Assembly (NCBI GenBank): GCA_036785325.1
Contig: JAXIVH010000007.1
Span: 2,002,093-2,066,092 of the forward strand
DNA from: Urophycis tenuis
Taxonomy: Eukaryota > Chordata > Actinopteri > Gadiformes > Phycidae
Direction: 5' to 3'
Length of the DNA: 64,000 bases
Shown: in pieces, positions 31,343-41,261 of the stretch
Layout of the letters: every line of letters starts with the position of its first letter
Position numbering within the stretch: the stretch's first letter is position 1
Notes under the pieces: generated by a model
What the model was told of the DNA's origin: nothing
Database searches by the model: none
The model's input: only the letters and a program-made list of their open reading frames with translations
Program-made: the position numbers and the translations under genes

Positions 31343-34322
31343 AATTATTCAGGGGAGGAATAGGCGTAGCATGTTTGCGGGCCTCCGGGCAGTGCTTCCG
31401 AAAGACCTGAAATTTAAAGCGGGACAGAGAGTCAGCGACGATGTTGTAATGACCGGGAACGTGACGAGCAGTGATGATAAAATTGTGCTGAACGGCCAGC
31501 CACGTGATGCGATGCATGAAGGGCATGATGGCCCCGCAGGAGGAGCGCCCTTTATTAATGATGTCGACCACCGCTTTGTTGTCGCAGAGTACTGCGATTC
31601 TTTTCCTTAGCCAGAGATGACCCCAGATGTGGCAGGCTACTGCGATGGGGAAGATCTCATGAAGAGCAGAGGAAAGTTCGTGCTTGAGGAGCTCGGGAGG
31701 CCAGTGGCCGGCGAACCACTGGCCTTGAAAGAACCCCCCAAAACCTGCGGATGGAGCTGCATCCGTAAAAAACTGAATGGAGTCGGACGAGTGCACGATG
31801 TCATCATAGAAAAATGAAACGCCGTTCCATTTTTCTAATAGAAGTGACCAGAACTTCATATCGGAACGACACCCATCGTCGAGTGTTACTTGGTCCTGCA
31901 AATTTGGTACAGACGAGGCCAGATCTAGCAGCCTGGAAATGAATGAGCGCCCCTGAGGGATAACACGCATGGCAAAGTTGAGGTGCCCTAACAGGGACAG
32001 TAATTGCTGCTTGGTTATGTTTTTCTCTGAGATAAACGTCTGGCTAATGCTGCGAATTCTCAGCAGTTTCTCCTCTGGAAGGGAGGCTTTCATATCGACC
32101 GTATCCAGAGTGATGCCGAGAAATTCTAAGGTTGTTGCGGGGCCGGAAGTTTTTTCCTCCGAGAGAGGCACGCCGAGCTGACTGAACAAAAGTTTTAGTT
32201 TTGACAGAGAAGAGCCAGATTGGTCGAGTGGGTGATCGATGAGTAAAAAATCATCCAGAAGATGAAGCACCGAAGGAAGCCTAGTGTTATTTAGCAGGAT
32301 CCAGCAGAGGGCCTCGGAAACCATGTTAAAGATGCATGGACTGCTCCTGCACCCGAATGTGAGTCTGACGGCGAAGTAGAACTTTGATTCCCACTTGATT
32401 CCGAACAGATGCCACTGAGACGGATGGATGGGGACAATTTTAAAAGCGTCAGTTATGTCTGCTTTGGATAGCCTGGCTCCCTGACCGGCTAATTTAATTA
32501 GCCTGACTGCATTGTCTACTGTAGCGTAGTGAAGTGAGAACGGCACGGGGGGAATGAGACTGTTGATGCTCGAGATTGGGCCTGAACGTGGAGTGGATAG
32601 ATCGAAGATCAACCGTTTCTTCCCCGAATATTTCCTGGTAGCGATGCCTATGGGACTGGTATGAAACAGAGAAAAGGGGGGAGAGTCGAATGGGCCGATT
32701 AAATACCCCTTGCTGAGCTCTTTCCCTAGCAACTGGGAAACACTTCCTGGATCTTCAATGGCTGATTGCGAATTTTTTGAGACATACGTAGAGTTAATGG
32801 AAGAAACAACCCCCACACGGAAACCCTGAGACAGACCAGTTAGAAGATGATTCGTGAAAACAGAGTCTGGATGACGTGATAGTTCTGCAGCCAGGGCCTG
32901 GACATTTATTGGTGTAGAGGGATGTTCCTTTAAGATGTGTGAGAGCCGCGCTGGCTCGCTTGGCGAGCGCGAGCCAGGCGAGCGGGGATCAGGCGGCGGG
33001 GACACACAGATCTGGGGTGCGCGTCTTTGCACGCGCTTTCTGCCGCGGCTGTCTGTTGCGGTGCCGGTTGCTGGAGGAACAGAGTGGAGACCTGGAGTGA
33101 TGGGGGGCGGGGCCGGAGGGAGAAAGGGCCGCCGGGGACACAGCGATTCATAATGTCCAATATTACCGCATGTGCGACATGTAACTGCCTGGGACCCCCC
33201 GATGATCATGAGGAGAATCTCTGAGTCTAAGATGGACCAGTTTATGCGAATATTGGACTGAGCGATATGCAGCGCTGCCTTGCTGGAAAAGGCTTTGTGG
33301 TATTGATAGAAACAATTTCTCCCGTACCTAAGATTTAAATCGCCAATCAGTGCCAGGTAAGCGTCCAGCTCGACCCTCCTGTCTGGAAAAACGGAGCACA
33401 CCACGTCCCTAAAGATCCCGAACGCCACGAGAAATTCGCCGATCGGGAGATCTCTGAGCAGCCGAGGATCGGCTGAACGAATGACGGAGTTACCGATGTC
33501 TGAGGAGGAGATTTTCCTATCGCACTCTGGTGACGGGAGAATGAGGCTAACCAAGTTTATGTCTTTCCCTTGCAGGATTTTCTGCCTTAGCCGGGGTGAG
33601 ATGTTGGCTGCAAAGGGAGTATACGGCCTACCTAGTGAGGGTGCGGGGATTGCGGATGCCAGTGAGTGGGACTGGGGCATTGCTGAGGTGCTTGCGGTTG
33701 GCAGAGGGTGAGGTTGAGGGAGTGCTTGGTCCTGACGATTTTCTAATAGCTGCAGGCGAGAATCGATGCCCTGGACTGACCTGACCAGAGACTGCAGAGT
33801 GGAAAGCACCGCGTCCTGAGGAGCCGGAGATGCGAAGCTGACGTTGGCCATGGGAGCAGCGGCGTGAATGGGCGCAGGATGAGGTGGAGCAGGAGCGGCA
33901 GCGGACGTGCCAGCGGGAGAAGAAGCAGCTGCGGCGGTACGAATACCGCGGGTGGAGGAAGCAGGAAGCCGGCGTGAAGATGTCCCCGTCTTTTGGCGAG
34001 GTGGATCGGACTTCCTGGTCCTCTTACGGCCGCGCTGGGCCACGGCGGAGTGTGCGGTCTCCCCTGCAGAGACTGGGGAAGCCGTAGCGGAATCGCTGAA
34101 ATCGATCATACTTGCCAGTTCCTGAAGCTGGGACAACCCGAGTCCGGGAGCTGGATTGATCCCTTGGGCCCTGAGATTGGACAGGAGAGACTGATTTTCT
34201 GACTGCGATGAGGCGAGGCGAGCGCTCCTGCGTTGGGAAGAAGGAGACGGAGCTACCTCCGGTAGAAGCTCGCCGCTCGGATCGAGACACGAGAGGGGAT
34301 CATTGGATTCATCACCCGACAT
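31329..34322 (-). CDS. Ngaro gag–RT–RNase H polyprotein (intact, 997 aa)
   Basis: Single uninterrupted frame from MSGDESNDPL. Residues 1-380 are gag-like (Ala/Pro-rich N-half, helical C-half). A CCHC zinc knuckle lies at about 382-395 (CRTCGNIGHYESLC). RT spans about 540-760 with catalytic D622 (SKADITDAFKI) and a LLDD box at D690-D691 in place of YxDD. RNase H spans about 848-970 with D854 (FFTDAAPS), E889, D914 (VLCDNKAVV) and D964 (VADSLSRF). This fits DIRS/Ngaro pol. It ends at TAG without a tyrosine recombinase. RT and RNase H motifs look functional; integration would need a recombinase from elsewhere. Confidence 0.93.
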   Translation of the reverse strand: MSGDESNDPLSCLDPSGELLPEVAPSPSSQRRSARLASSQSENQSLLSNLRAQGINPAPGLGLSQLQELASMIDFSDSATASPVSAGETAHSAVAQRGRKRTRKSDPPRQKTGTSSRRLPASSTRGIRTAAAASSPAGTSAAAPAPPHPAPIHAAAPMANVSFASPAPQDAVLSTLQSLVRSVQGIDSRLQLLENRQDQALPQPHPLPTASTSAMPQSHSLASAIPAPSLGRPYTPFAANISPRLRQKILQGKDINLVSLILPSPECDRKISSSDIGNSVIRSADPRLLRDLPIGEFLVAFGIFRDVVCSVFPDRRVELDAYLALIGDLNLRYGRNCFYQYHKAFSSKAALHIAQSNIRINWSILDSEILLMIIGGSQAVTCRTCGNIGHYESLCPRRPFLPPAPPPITPGLHSVPPATGTATDSRGRKRVQRRAPQICVSPPPDPRSPGSRSPSEPARLSHILKEHPSTPINVQALAAELSRHPDSVFTNHLLTGLSQGFRVGVVSSINSTYVSKNSQSAIEDPGSVSQLLGKELSKGYLIGPFDSPPFSLFHTSPIGIATRKYSGKKRLIFDLSTPRSGPISSINSLIPPVPFSLHYATVDNAVRLIKLAGQGARLSKADITDAFKIVPIHPSQWHLFGIKWESKFYFAVRLTFGCRSSPCIFNMVSEALCWILLNNTRLPSVLHLLDDFLLIDHPLDQSGSSLSKLKLLFSQLGVPLSEEKTSGPATTLEFLGITLDTVDMKASLPEEKLLRIRSISQTFISEKNITKQQLLSLLGHLNFAMRVIPQGRSFISRLLDLASSVPNLQDQVTLDDGCRSDMKFWSLLLEKWNGVSFFYDDIVHSSDSIQFFTDAAPSAGFGGFFQGQWFAGHWPPELLKHELSSALHEIFPIAVACHIWGHLWLRKRIAVLCDNKAVVDIINKGRSSCGAIMPFMHRITWLAVQHNFIITARHVPGHYNIVADSLSRFKFQVFRKHCPEARKHATPIPPLNNLALY

Positions 34323-34390
34323 GATCGGGCGGGCGAGGAAGATCAGGAGGCAGCAGAGGTAAGAATGAACAACGCCGTGCGAGTACGATT

Positions 34391-34611
34391 GCCGAGATTT
34401 GCTGAATGACGCGGGATGACAGCTAGGAGAAGGAGAGCACTTTTAAATTTGACAGTTGATTACTGATTGGAGGAGGAGAGAGGTGGTGGCAGGTTGGGAT
34501 TGGTTGATAGAAGGAGGAGGAGGAGCAAGAGGATAGCAGGAGAAGTGGGAGGAGACAAGGAGGTGTGCTTAGGGAGATAGTCTTCCTGTCTGAACTTTCG
34601 CTTAGCTTCAT
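34391..34611 (-). repeat. Ngaro split repeat A1 (left terminus)
   Basis: 221 bp, matching 29628-29848 with about three differences (e.g. gtgatggcagac versus gtggtggcaggt). It ends at the Penelope junction. Confidence 0.95.
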
Positions 34612-35375
34612 GTGTCAAGCTGCTGTGCTGTATTGGGTAATAAAGTAAGGCTATGAATCACAAGTAGTGCGCCGTTTACGTCTATCCGTAATAAGTAAAT
34701 CAGCCCGGTTCAGGGCACAGGTCTTGTTACGCGCTCTGGACACCACCTCAGGCTTATATGCTCTGCCCAAGAAGCGTGCAGACATATCGTTAGACTGTTG
34801 CTCAAAAACAATATTGTGTCACAAATACAGCGTAGCCGTTGAAATTGGCCAAAGGAGATATTATCCAGGTGGGGAGGGTGGAAAGAATCCGCTCTCAAGA
34901 GGGAATTTCGTGACGTAATTTTTCTGAATATTGTATGCAAACATCCTTAGTGATGGTCAAGTCTAGGAAATCAATAGATTCCTGGGAATATTCAATAGAT
35001 AGTTGTATGTTGGGATTTAATGAATTCAAATATTCATGAAAAGCAAGCAGTTTGGTTACAGTACCATCAAAAATAATTAACAGTCATCAATATAGCGGCC
35101 ATACCAGGTAATACATTGATGCCAGGGATTAGTCGGATTCAATACATGCATTTCTTCCCAAAGACCTAGGTATGAACATGCATAATTCGGGGAGAAGCAA
35201 GAGCCCATAGGAACCCCCAGACATTGTTTATATACCCCATCTGTAAACATAAATACATTATTATACAGGATCCATCTGGTCACTTGTAATATAAACTCAG
35301 TGGGAGGTCTAGCCTCACCCCTATTGGAGAGGCAATGTAGGGCAAAAAGCCCTTCCTCGTGATCAATAAATAAAA
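34612..35375 (-). pseudogene. Penelope-like reverse transcriptase, 5'-truncated
   Basis: The minus strand starts DHEEGLFALHCLSNRGEARP near 35372. It has the PLE RT core: NNVFMFTDGVYKQCLGVPMG, SCFSPNYACSYLGLWE and the catalytic WYGRYIDDC (IDD box). Then, across several frameshifts, come the thumb/linker segments SLLRADSFHPPHL and GQFQRLRCICD, ending NTAQQLDT at the Ngaro junction. The first third of the RT and the 5' pLTR are missing. Several stops occur at 34950-35080. Confidence 0.85.
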
Positions 35376-35393
35376 ATCCAATAAAAATGTTTT

Positions 35394-35465
35394 ATTGGAA
35401 ACGTCTCGTCAATCATCCAAATGGCTTTGCCAGTCATTTGGATGAATGGCGAAACGTTTCCAATC
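35394..35465. repeat. Short hairpin repeat at the PLE 5' break
   Basis: The arms ATTGGAAACGTCTCGTCAAT and (inverted) ATGGCGAAACGTTTCCAAT, each continuing into CCAAATG/CATTTGG, flank an 11-nt loop; about 27 of 31 bases pair. It marks the 5' limit of the Penelope sequence. It may be a remnant of another repeat's palindromic end. Confidence 0.7.
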
Positions 35466-35479
35466 CAACGTTTCTTGTA

Positions 35480-35997
35480 ACGAGTTGTAGGACAAATGAT
35501 ATATCAAAATGTACGTCTTCATCGGGATCGGTGTGCTATAATACAAATTAAAATAATATTAATTTTTCACGACGTTATTTGCAAAAAACTGAATATTTTC
35601 CCATAGAGAATTCATGGGAGGAGGTCAAAAAATAAATACTTTTACTACTGCCTACTGCTGTCTGCTGCTCCTGCATACTTTCACCTAGTGACTCCATTTC
35701 AACTTTAAACAGTAGACAAAAGTCTTGTGTATTTGATGTATATTTCCATGTTTTGATAGGTCATATACTTTTTGATCAATCACTGTTCAATGACCATGAT
35801 CATTTTTGGAGAAATGATGAGATTACAATGGGTGTGTATTGCATGCCCTTATTAGGGTTAGACTGCAGCTAGAGTGGGAGAGAGCCCCAGAAAATAAATA
35901 AATAAATCCCTTTCCACGCTGCTCCTGGCCACAGTTTACAATCTACACACGTGATTTTTTCCAACTCTGTAGACATACGTGTTCTGTCTCTCACAAT
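35480..35997. other. Non-coding stretch
   Basis: AT-rich sequence with no recognised gene or repeat end. Confidence 0.4.
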
Positions 35998-37282
35998 GGC
36001 CCTCATTTATCAAACGAGCGTACGACAGAAAACGGCCGTAAAATGGACGTACGCTCATTTCCACGTTGAGCTTGGCATTTATCAATTTGAACGTGAGCGC
36101 AGGCTGCGATGAAATCTCACGTCAGGTCTGAGCTCGTGTACGCAACTTTTTCGAGTGCGAACAGTGGCGAGACATGGAGTCGGACAACTTTTTCTTCACC
36201 TTATTCGGAATAAAATAACTTTAACGCAATGCAAACAATAGCCTATAGTTCAAATGTGAAATGTTTTAAGATGGATCAATTTAACACCAATTTTACATTT
36301 AATTAAGTATTCAATTAATTATTTACCTCTTCCGTAGCCCGCTGAACATGGGACACACTGTTGACTGCAACAGTGATTTGTTTCCATAAAGCGTTTTTTT
36401 TGCTTGCCCTTAATTAGATTAGATTAGATTCAACGTTATTGTCATTGTGCAGAGTACAAGTACAGGGAAAACGAAATGCAGTTGGCGTTCTAACCAGAAG
36501 TGCAAATGAGCGATAAAGGTGCGGGTTGAAATGCAGAAATGCAGAATAAGGTGCAGAGTGCAAAATTGAAACACATCAAAAGTGGCAGTAGTTATTAAAG
36601 TGACGGTAATTAATGGTAGTTATTAAAGTGACAGTAAACAGTGCAGGTGGAGGTAGTGATCGTTAAGGTAGTAAACGGTTACTAACACCAGCAGAAACTT
36701 GCTGTAAACAGTATAATTTTTTTTAATTTTTTTTAAGTAAACAATGTACAGGTAGTGCGAGTAATAGTAATATAATAAAAGAAGTGTACAGATGGTGCAA
36801 TAGTGGGCTAGTGCAATACAACGGAACGGGTACAACAGATGAATGTGCATGGATTGTATGGATATGGGGGTGGGGGGTGCAACGGCAGTTGAGAATAAAT
36901 AATACAATAAATAACATTACTATAAATAATATGAAGTATGTCCAGGGGGGTGAGTGGTGAGTGTCCTTGGGGGGGGGGGGGGGGGGGGGCATCAACAAAT
37001 GACACGAGTGTCTCCATTTCTGTTTCTGAAAAAATCCGCCTCTTCTTTGCCGTTGGATGTTTCTCCATGTCGTAAAAGTTAGGGGCGAGACTTCTTTTAT
37101 AGGGGCGTGTTACGTAAATTACGATCGATCTCAGCCGCCGTATTTATCAACACCAAGCTCCTTCGTACGCTGGGATTGGTGTGATACGACACGTTTCGTA
37201 AATCTCACGGGGGGCCTTTCGTAAGATGAATCATGCGTTCAGATTTGCGCTCATTTCTACGTTCGTTTGAAAAATGAGGGCC
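35998..37282. mobile_element. Non-autonomous Harbinger element, TSD AAT, with nested insertion
   Basis: The ends GGCCCTCATTTATCAAACGA and TTTGAAAAATGAGGGCC are inverted repeats flanked by AAT (35995-35997, 37283-37285). Subterminal CGTACG/ACGTAC motifs resemble but differ from the GGGCCTCATTTATC family. Its Myb-like ORF (minus) starts MEKHPTAKKRRIFSETEMET at about 37068, is broken at 36990, and resumes near 36410 (NALWKQITVAVNSVSHVQRA). The interval 36412-36990 is a later retroelement-like insertion with a (GATTA)n tail on the left. Confidence 0.88.
36412..36990 (-). mobile_element. Retroelement-derived insertion with (GATTA)n tail and poly-G
   Basis: It starts (TTAGA)n then ACGTTATTGTCATTGTGCAG, a widespread fish non-LTR 3'-end motif, in reverse orientation. 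It contains short 'gtagttattaaagtgac' direct repeats and ends near a 21-base G run (36969-36989). No coding capacity. It splits the Myb-like ORF of the host Harbinger. Confidence 0.6.
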
Positions 37283-38120
37283 AATGTGTTTAAAAAATCG
37301 GAGATTTACAGAATTCGAATTAGCAGCCTCTAAGTGCGGCCAGTCGGTGTCTTCTCATTGACTCCAATACAAATATTTTCAGAGAAAAGCAGAACGGACC
37401 CCTGTTTTAAACTTGCGAGTGTCTCCGAAATATTTACTCTAGAAACATTGTAGAAACACCAAATCGTTCGGGAAGTCCTTACGGCGATGATGGTCTTGCT
37501 TTTTTTCTGATACGAGCTACCGTTTTGTCAGAATAAGCCCAAATGTGAGACCATTGCTGAGGCAGAAAATGGCTCTTTTCCTCAACGTCTCTGTCGTCAT
37601 CGCGCGTGCTTGCGTGTGTGGGTGTAACTGTCATTTTAAATAATAACATTGTATCGATCGCGCGCAGCACCTGTACACACACACCAGTGTTTCCCACAGA
37701 CTAGGTAGCAATGTGTGGTGCTGGGCCATACGGAGACCAGGGGCTCTGACCAGGGGGAGGGGGCGTCGCCATCTGAACAGGAGGGGGTCAGAGGGCGACG
37801 CCCCCTCATCCTGTTCAGAGCAACAGACGATGAACCACAACTTTCTGAAATTCATAGTTCTGCAGGGAAGGGAGACTGACTTTGGTTTGGAATGAAAGTG
37901 AGAAAAAAGGACAGAGTAACATGGCTATCACTCACATTTTTCTTTAAAGCTACAGGAAGCATTTGAAATTATTCAGCTCAATCTTAATTCTTTAGAGTAA
38001 GTTCTTGAGGAGAAGACAGCTAAAAACATTTTACCAGAACCCTGCCTGGTTTCATTCCACACCCCAACTCCATACATTACAGGGCAGGCCAGTAGAGTAG
38101 TTTGCTCATACAAATACCTG
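37283..38120. other. Non-coding stretch with a GC palindrome
   Basis: No gene recognised. A palindrome around 37755-37813 (GGGGGCGTCGCC … GGCGACGCCCCC) is the only structure. Confidence 0.45.
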
Positions 38121-39368
38121 GGGCCTCATTTATCAACCGTGCGTAGGAAAAGTTCTAATTTCGTTCGTACGCATGAAATTTAGAATGTGCGTAAGTACAA
38201 AAAAATCTGCATTTATCAAACGTGCGTACACGGGTCGTACGCACACCAGTAAGTAATCCGTGATGATAAATCCCACCTGTTCTCAACTACCATGCTCGTG
38301 CACGGTTAGAGTCATTTGCATTCAGAAACGCCTCCAATTGACCATATATGGTAGCGGCAATCCCTTTAATAATACGTCAATGCCAGCCATCCTCAATAGC
38401 TCCTGCTTGGAGCTGCGCACCCACCTGCAGGATGAACGAATCGTGCGTTCCTTCCAGGCCACCGGGCAACAACGTTTAGTAGAGACATATTGGCATTAGA
38501 TTATTTGTGTATCAATTAAATGAAATCCTTTCCTGTTAACGTAACTGAATTCATTGTGTGATGGTGCTTTTATTGTGATGTGTGTGCAATCTATATGGCT
38601 CCAATTATATTTGCGAATTCAGCGACGGCTTGGAATTAACGGGAACTGAATGTAAAGTGGGGCTAGAGAAATGATTGCATCCAACACCTCTGGCATGATT
38701 CTACTCAGTGTCGGCTGTGAAATGCCGCATATGTCTCCAATCTAACGTTGAAATGTCCCGGTGGCCAAAAAACCCATTGTGGACAGGAGCTGGATGTGCA
38801 CTGGGATGGCTTTGGTTCGTGTGGTCTCTCGCTCCAATATAGGTTGTAAATCCCGGCATAAATCTACAAGTATATTTTTTGGGAATCTGTACCTGCTGAG
38901 AAGCCACTCTGTGCTCTTACTGAGCAAGTCCACACGCTCTTTGAACACGCGTTCCCTGCGGAGCGCATGGTTCTCTAAATCTTCTAAAAGTGCAAGATAC
39001 GCCATCGTCCTTATTTCAAGTTGTCTTTTTTAGGTTGTCCTGTCCCAGCTGTCTTTTATAGCTTGTCATACCAATTATTCAAAAATGTCTGCTAATTTAC
39101 TAATTGAGAATTGTTATTAATTAGAGGATACAGGGGATTTGTGTGACGTTTGTGATTGCTGAACACTGCGACTCTTGACGGGTTCTCTTAGTAGTTTCAC
39201 TATTCTACCACTAGGTTTTGTGCGTACGCATGGTCAGAGTTGTGCTTAAATTTACACACGTTCCTACGCACAAGTACAAGTTGATAAATCCCATACTTTG
39301 CGTGGGAATGTTCGTACGCACTGCGTAAGCACAAATCTGTGCGTACGCACGGTTGATAAATGAGGCCC
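38121..39368. mobile_element. Harbinger-N, copy 2 (inverted), TSD CTG
   Basis: Same ends as the nested element at 14572-16610 (GGGCCTCATTTATCAACCG and complement), flanked by CTG on both sides (38118-38120, 39369-39371), the complement of the CAG target of copy 1. It keeps the transposase N-terminus (minus, 38742-39005) but has lost most of the interior, including the Myb gene: 1,248 bp versus 2,039 bp. Confidence 0.95.
38650..39005 (-). pseudogene. Truncated Harbinger transposase in copy 2
   Basis: Starts at 39005 with MAYLALLEDLENHALRRERV. It differs from copy 1 by at least one residue (LLSKSTEW versus LLSQSTEW) and ends at the same TAG after TFQR (38742). Homologous sequence continues to about 38650 (ISLAPLYIQFP-type). 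The DDE core is absent. Confidence 0.88.
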
Positions 39369-39371
39369 CTG

Positions 39372-41255
39372 GACTTTATGTTAGAGGAAGACCTGTCTTT
39401 TAAGTTTCATGTTGAGAATTACTCACCAAAATTGACACACTTTAGTTTTTAAAGTTCAGTTTTTACCTGAACTGTAGATTCTGTGATATTCAAGGAATGA
39501 ATTGCAAAAAAACAACTAAAGCTGGAGGTTTTTTATTTCAAACTGAACTCAAGACCTACCTCAACCAATATCAACCTGTTCTTCTTGTATTTAACGTTTT
39601 TGGTAAAACAAAATAAATAGTCTAATGTAACGATATAAATATAATAATACAAATAAAATACTATAATTAGATATAAATAACTACTAAAGGTACAACAAGG
39701 CAACTAACTAAAATAAATGGAACAGCATTAGCCTATTTTGTGCAAAGCTTGCATGTCCTATCAATGAGTGTGTGCACTGTGCATGTATCAGTGATGCGCT
39801 GGATGCGCAAGATCATTAAACGGTTGCGAATCACCAAAAAATACTTTAATGATATTCAGGTCGGGTCGGTTAAAATATAGATGCCGAATACACTTTTGTG
39901 ATGTATAGAGTAGCCTATTCATATAAAAGACAAAGCCATCATTGGCTGAATTACTTTTGCAAAGATGCAGCACAATCTTTCCAGGTGCCAACTTAGAGAC
40001 AACGTTTACGTTTCTTTCTTTTTTTTAGACCAAGTGGGCTTACTGTCTGTCTGATTTAGGTCACTGTTTAATTTTGAATATGTAGCCTGTTAAGCCTAGG
40101 TTATTCGTTGACCTGGTGAACAAAGGTTTAAATGTGCAATACACATTTTTAATGCATTTGACTCAGGGACCTCAGTTTTACGTAAGCCAATGAGGCTATG
40201 ATTAAGCTAATCAAGATACCTATTAGAATAAGTGGTTCGGGAAGCAGGTCGGGTACATTATTTTAATATTAGTACTTGTGGTCCGAGTTGCAGTTGGGTT
40301 GGTTGAAAACGGAAAACGTCGGGCGAGTGCGGGTCTTTTATAAGCGTAACCCCACTGGCAAGTGCACGTCTCTCTCTCTCTCTTGCTCTCTATGTGCGTT
40401 TGTGTGTGTGAACGAGAATGACAGGGAGAAAGAGTGCTACGCGGAGATGAATGAACGGAACGATATTTATATTTCCAAATCGCGTTGGAAAAAAAAAAAC
40501 GGAATCAATTCGTGGCGCTCGATGTCCAACCTGTGGCGCCGCGCCACACATTGGTCTATGTATGGAAAACACTGCACACACACACACACACAGGGCTGCC
40601 CGGCACATGGCCACACCGCTGCAGCTGCTGCTGGGAGAACCAGTGGTAGACGCGGTTTCTTGACTATGCTCACGCACAGAGCTCTAATACTTTTCATTGG
40701 ATAATGTGATTCAGATAGGTGCAGTTCATGGTCGTGTCTACCTGCTGAATGTAACCGCTGTGAAACAATCGGGAAATAACGTTTCATTTCTCTGATTAAC
40801 GGCTTTATCGAGACCGGCGCTCGCTCTCTGTTATTGTTACTCTATGTCTCTCTACCAAAGTGCTCTCTCTCTCTCCGTCTCTCTCTCGTCATCGGACACA
40901 AATCAAATTAAATGTTGTTTCTATTTTGTGTAAATTAGGTTAATGCTTTTGTGTTTTCTTGTATTATCAGTTCAAGTTGTTGTACTTGCCTGAGGAAATC
41001 GTGGATAGTAGCGTGTTTTGTAACGTGTTGGGGGAGTGTTTACCAGAATGCATTGCGACATTCTGGCATTCTGTGTCATTACATGTTATTGCTATTAGAT
41101 AGGGTTTGGAGGCAAATGTTCAGGACATGTTGGGTTCCTTACATTTCACTGTTTCATGACGTTCAGTTTGTTGACTGCTGTTTTTGGGATCAGCACCATT
41201 ACTCAAATGACTGTGTCTCTGATAGAGGTTCACACTCCGGTAGTATCACCCGTGC
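39372..41255. other. Non-coding stretch
   Basis: No gene recognised. Low-complexity TC-rich tracts at 40370-40395 and 40840-40890, a CA tract at 40574-40590, and GTCGGGT-type motifs at 39860 and 40250 that may be ends of a decayed hAT-like element. Confidence 0.4.
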
Positions 41256-41261
41256 ACTTTA

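Larger units (their letters stand above)
29385..34611 (-). mobile_element. Ngaro-type YR retrotransposon with split direct repeats
   Basis: Reading the minus strand: A1 (34611-34391, 221 bp), ORF (34322-31329), recombinase remnant, tandem array, B1 (30001-29849, 153 bp), A2 (29848-29628, 221 bp), 90-bp spacer, B2 (29537-29385, 153 bp). A1=A2 apart from about three substitutions, and B1=B2. The A1–body–B1A2–B2 layout is the split-direct-repeat structure of Ngaro/PAT elements. There is no target duplication: removing the element joins the Penelope frame as LDT|IKQIVKDYW. Near-identity of the repeats indicates a young insertion. Confidence 0.92.

Noticed and set aside
31371..33784. Several plus-strand ORFs over 31.3-34.3 kb
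   Set aside because: Frames opposite the intact Ngaro polyprotein; no motifs of their own.
35394..35465. Second hammerhead ribozyme at the Penelope 5' break (GGATGA … GCGAAACG)
   Set aside because: The CUGAUGA box is not matched and the segment is simply a palindrome; no cleavage-site context.
37755..37813. GC-rich palindrome as a terminator or origin
   Set aside because: A single 12-bp GC palindrome in non-coding DNA; nothing nearby gives it a function.
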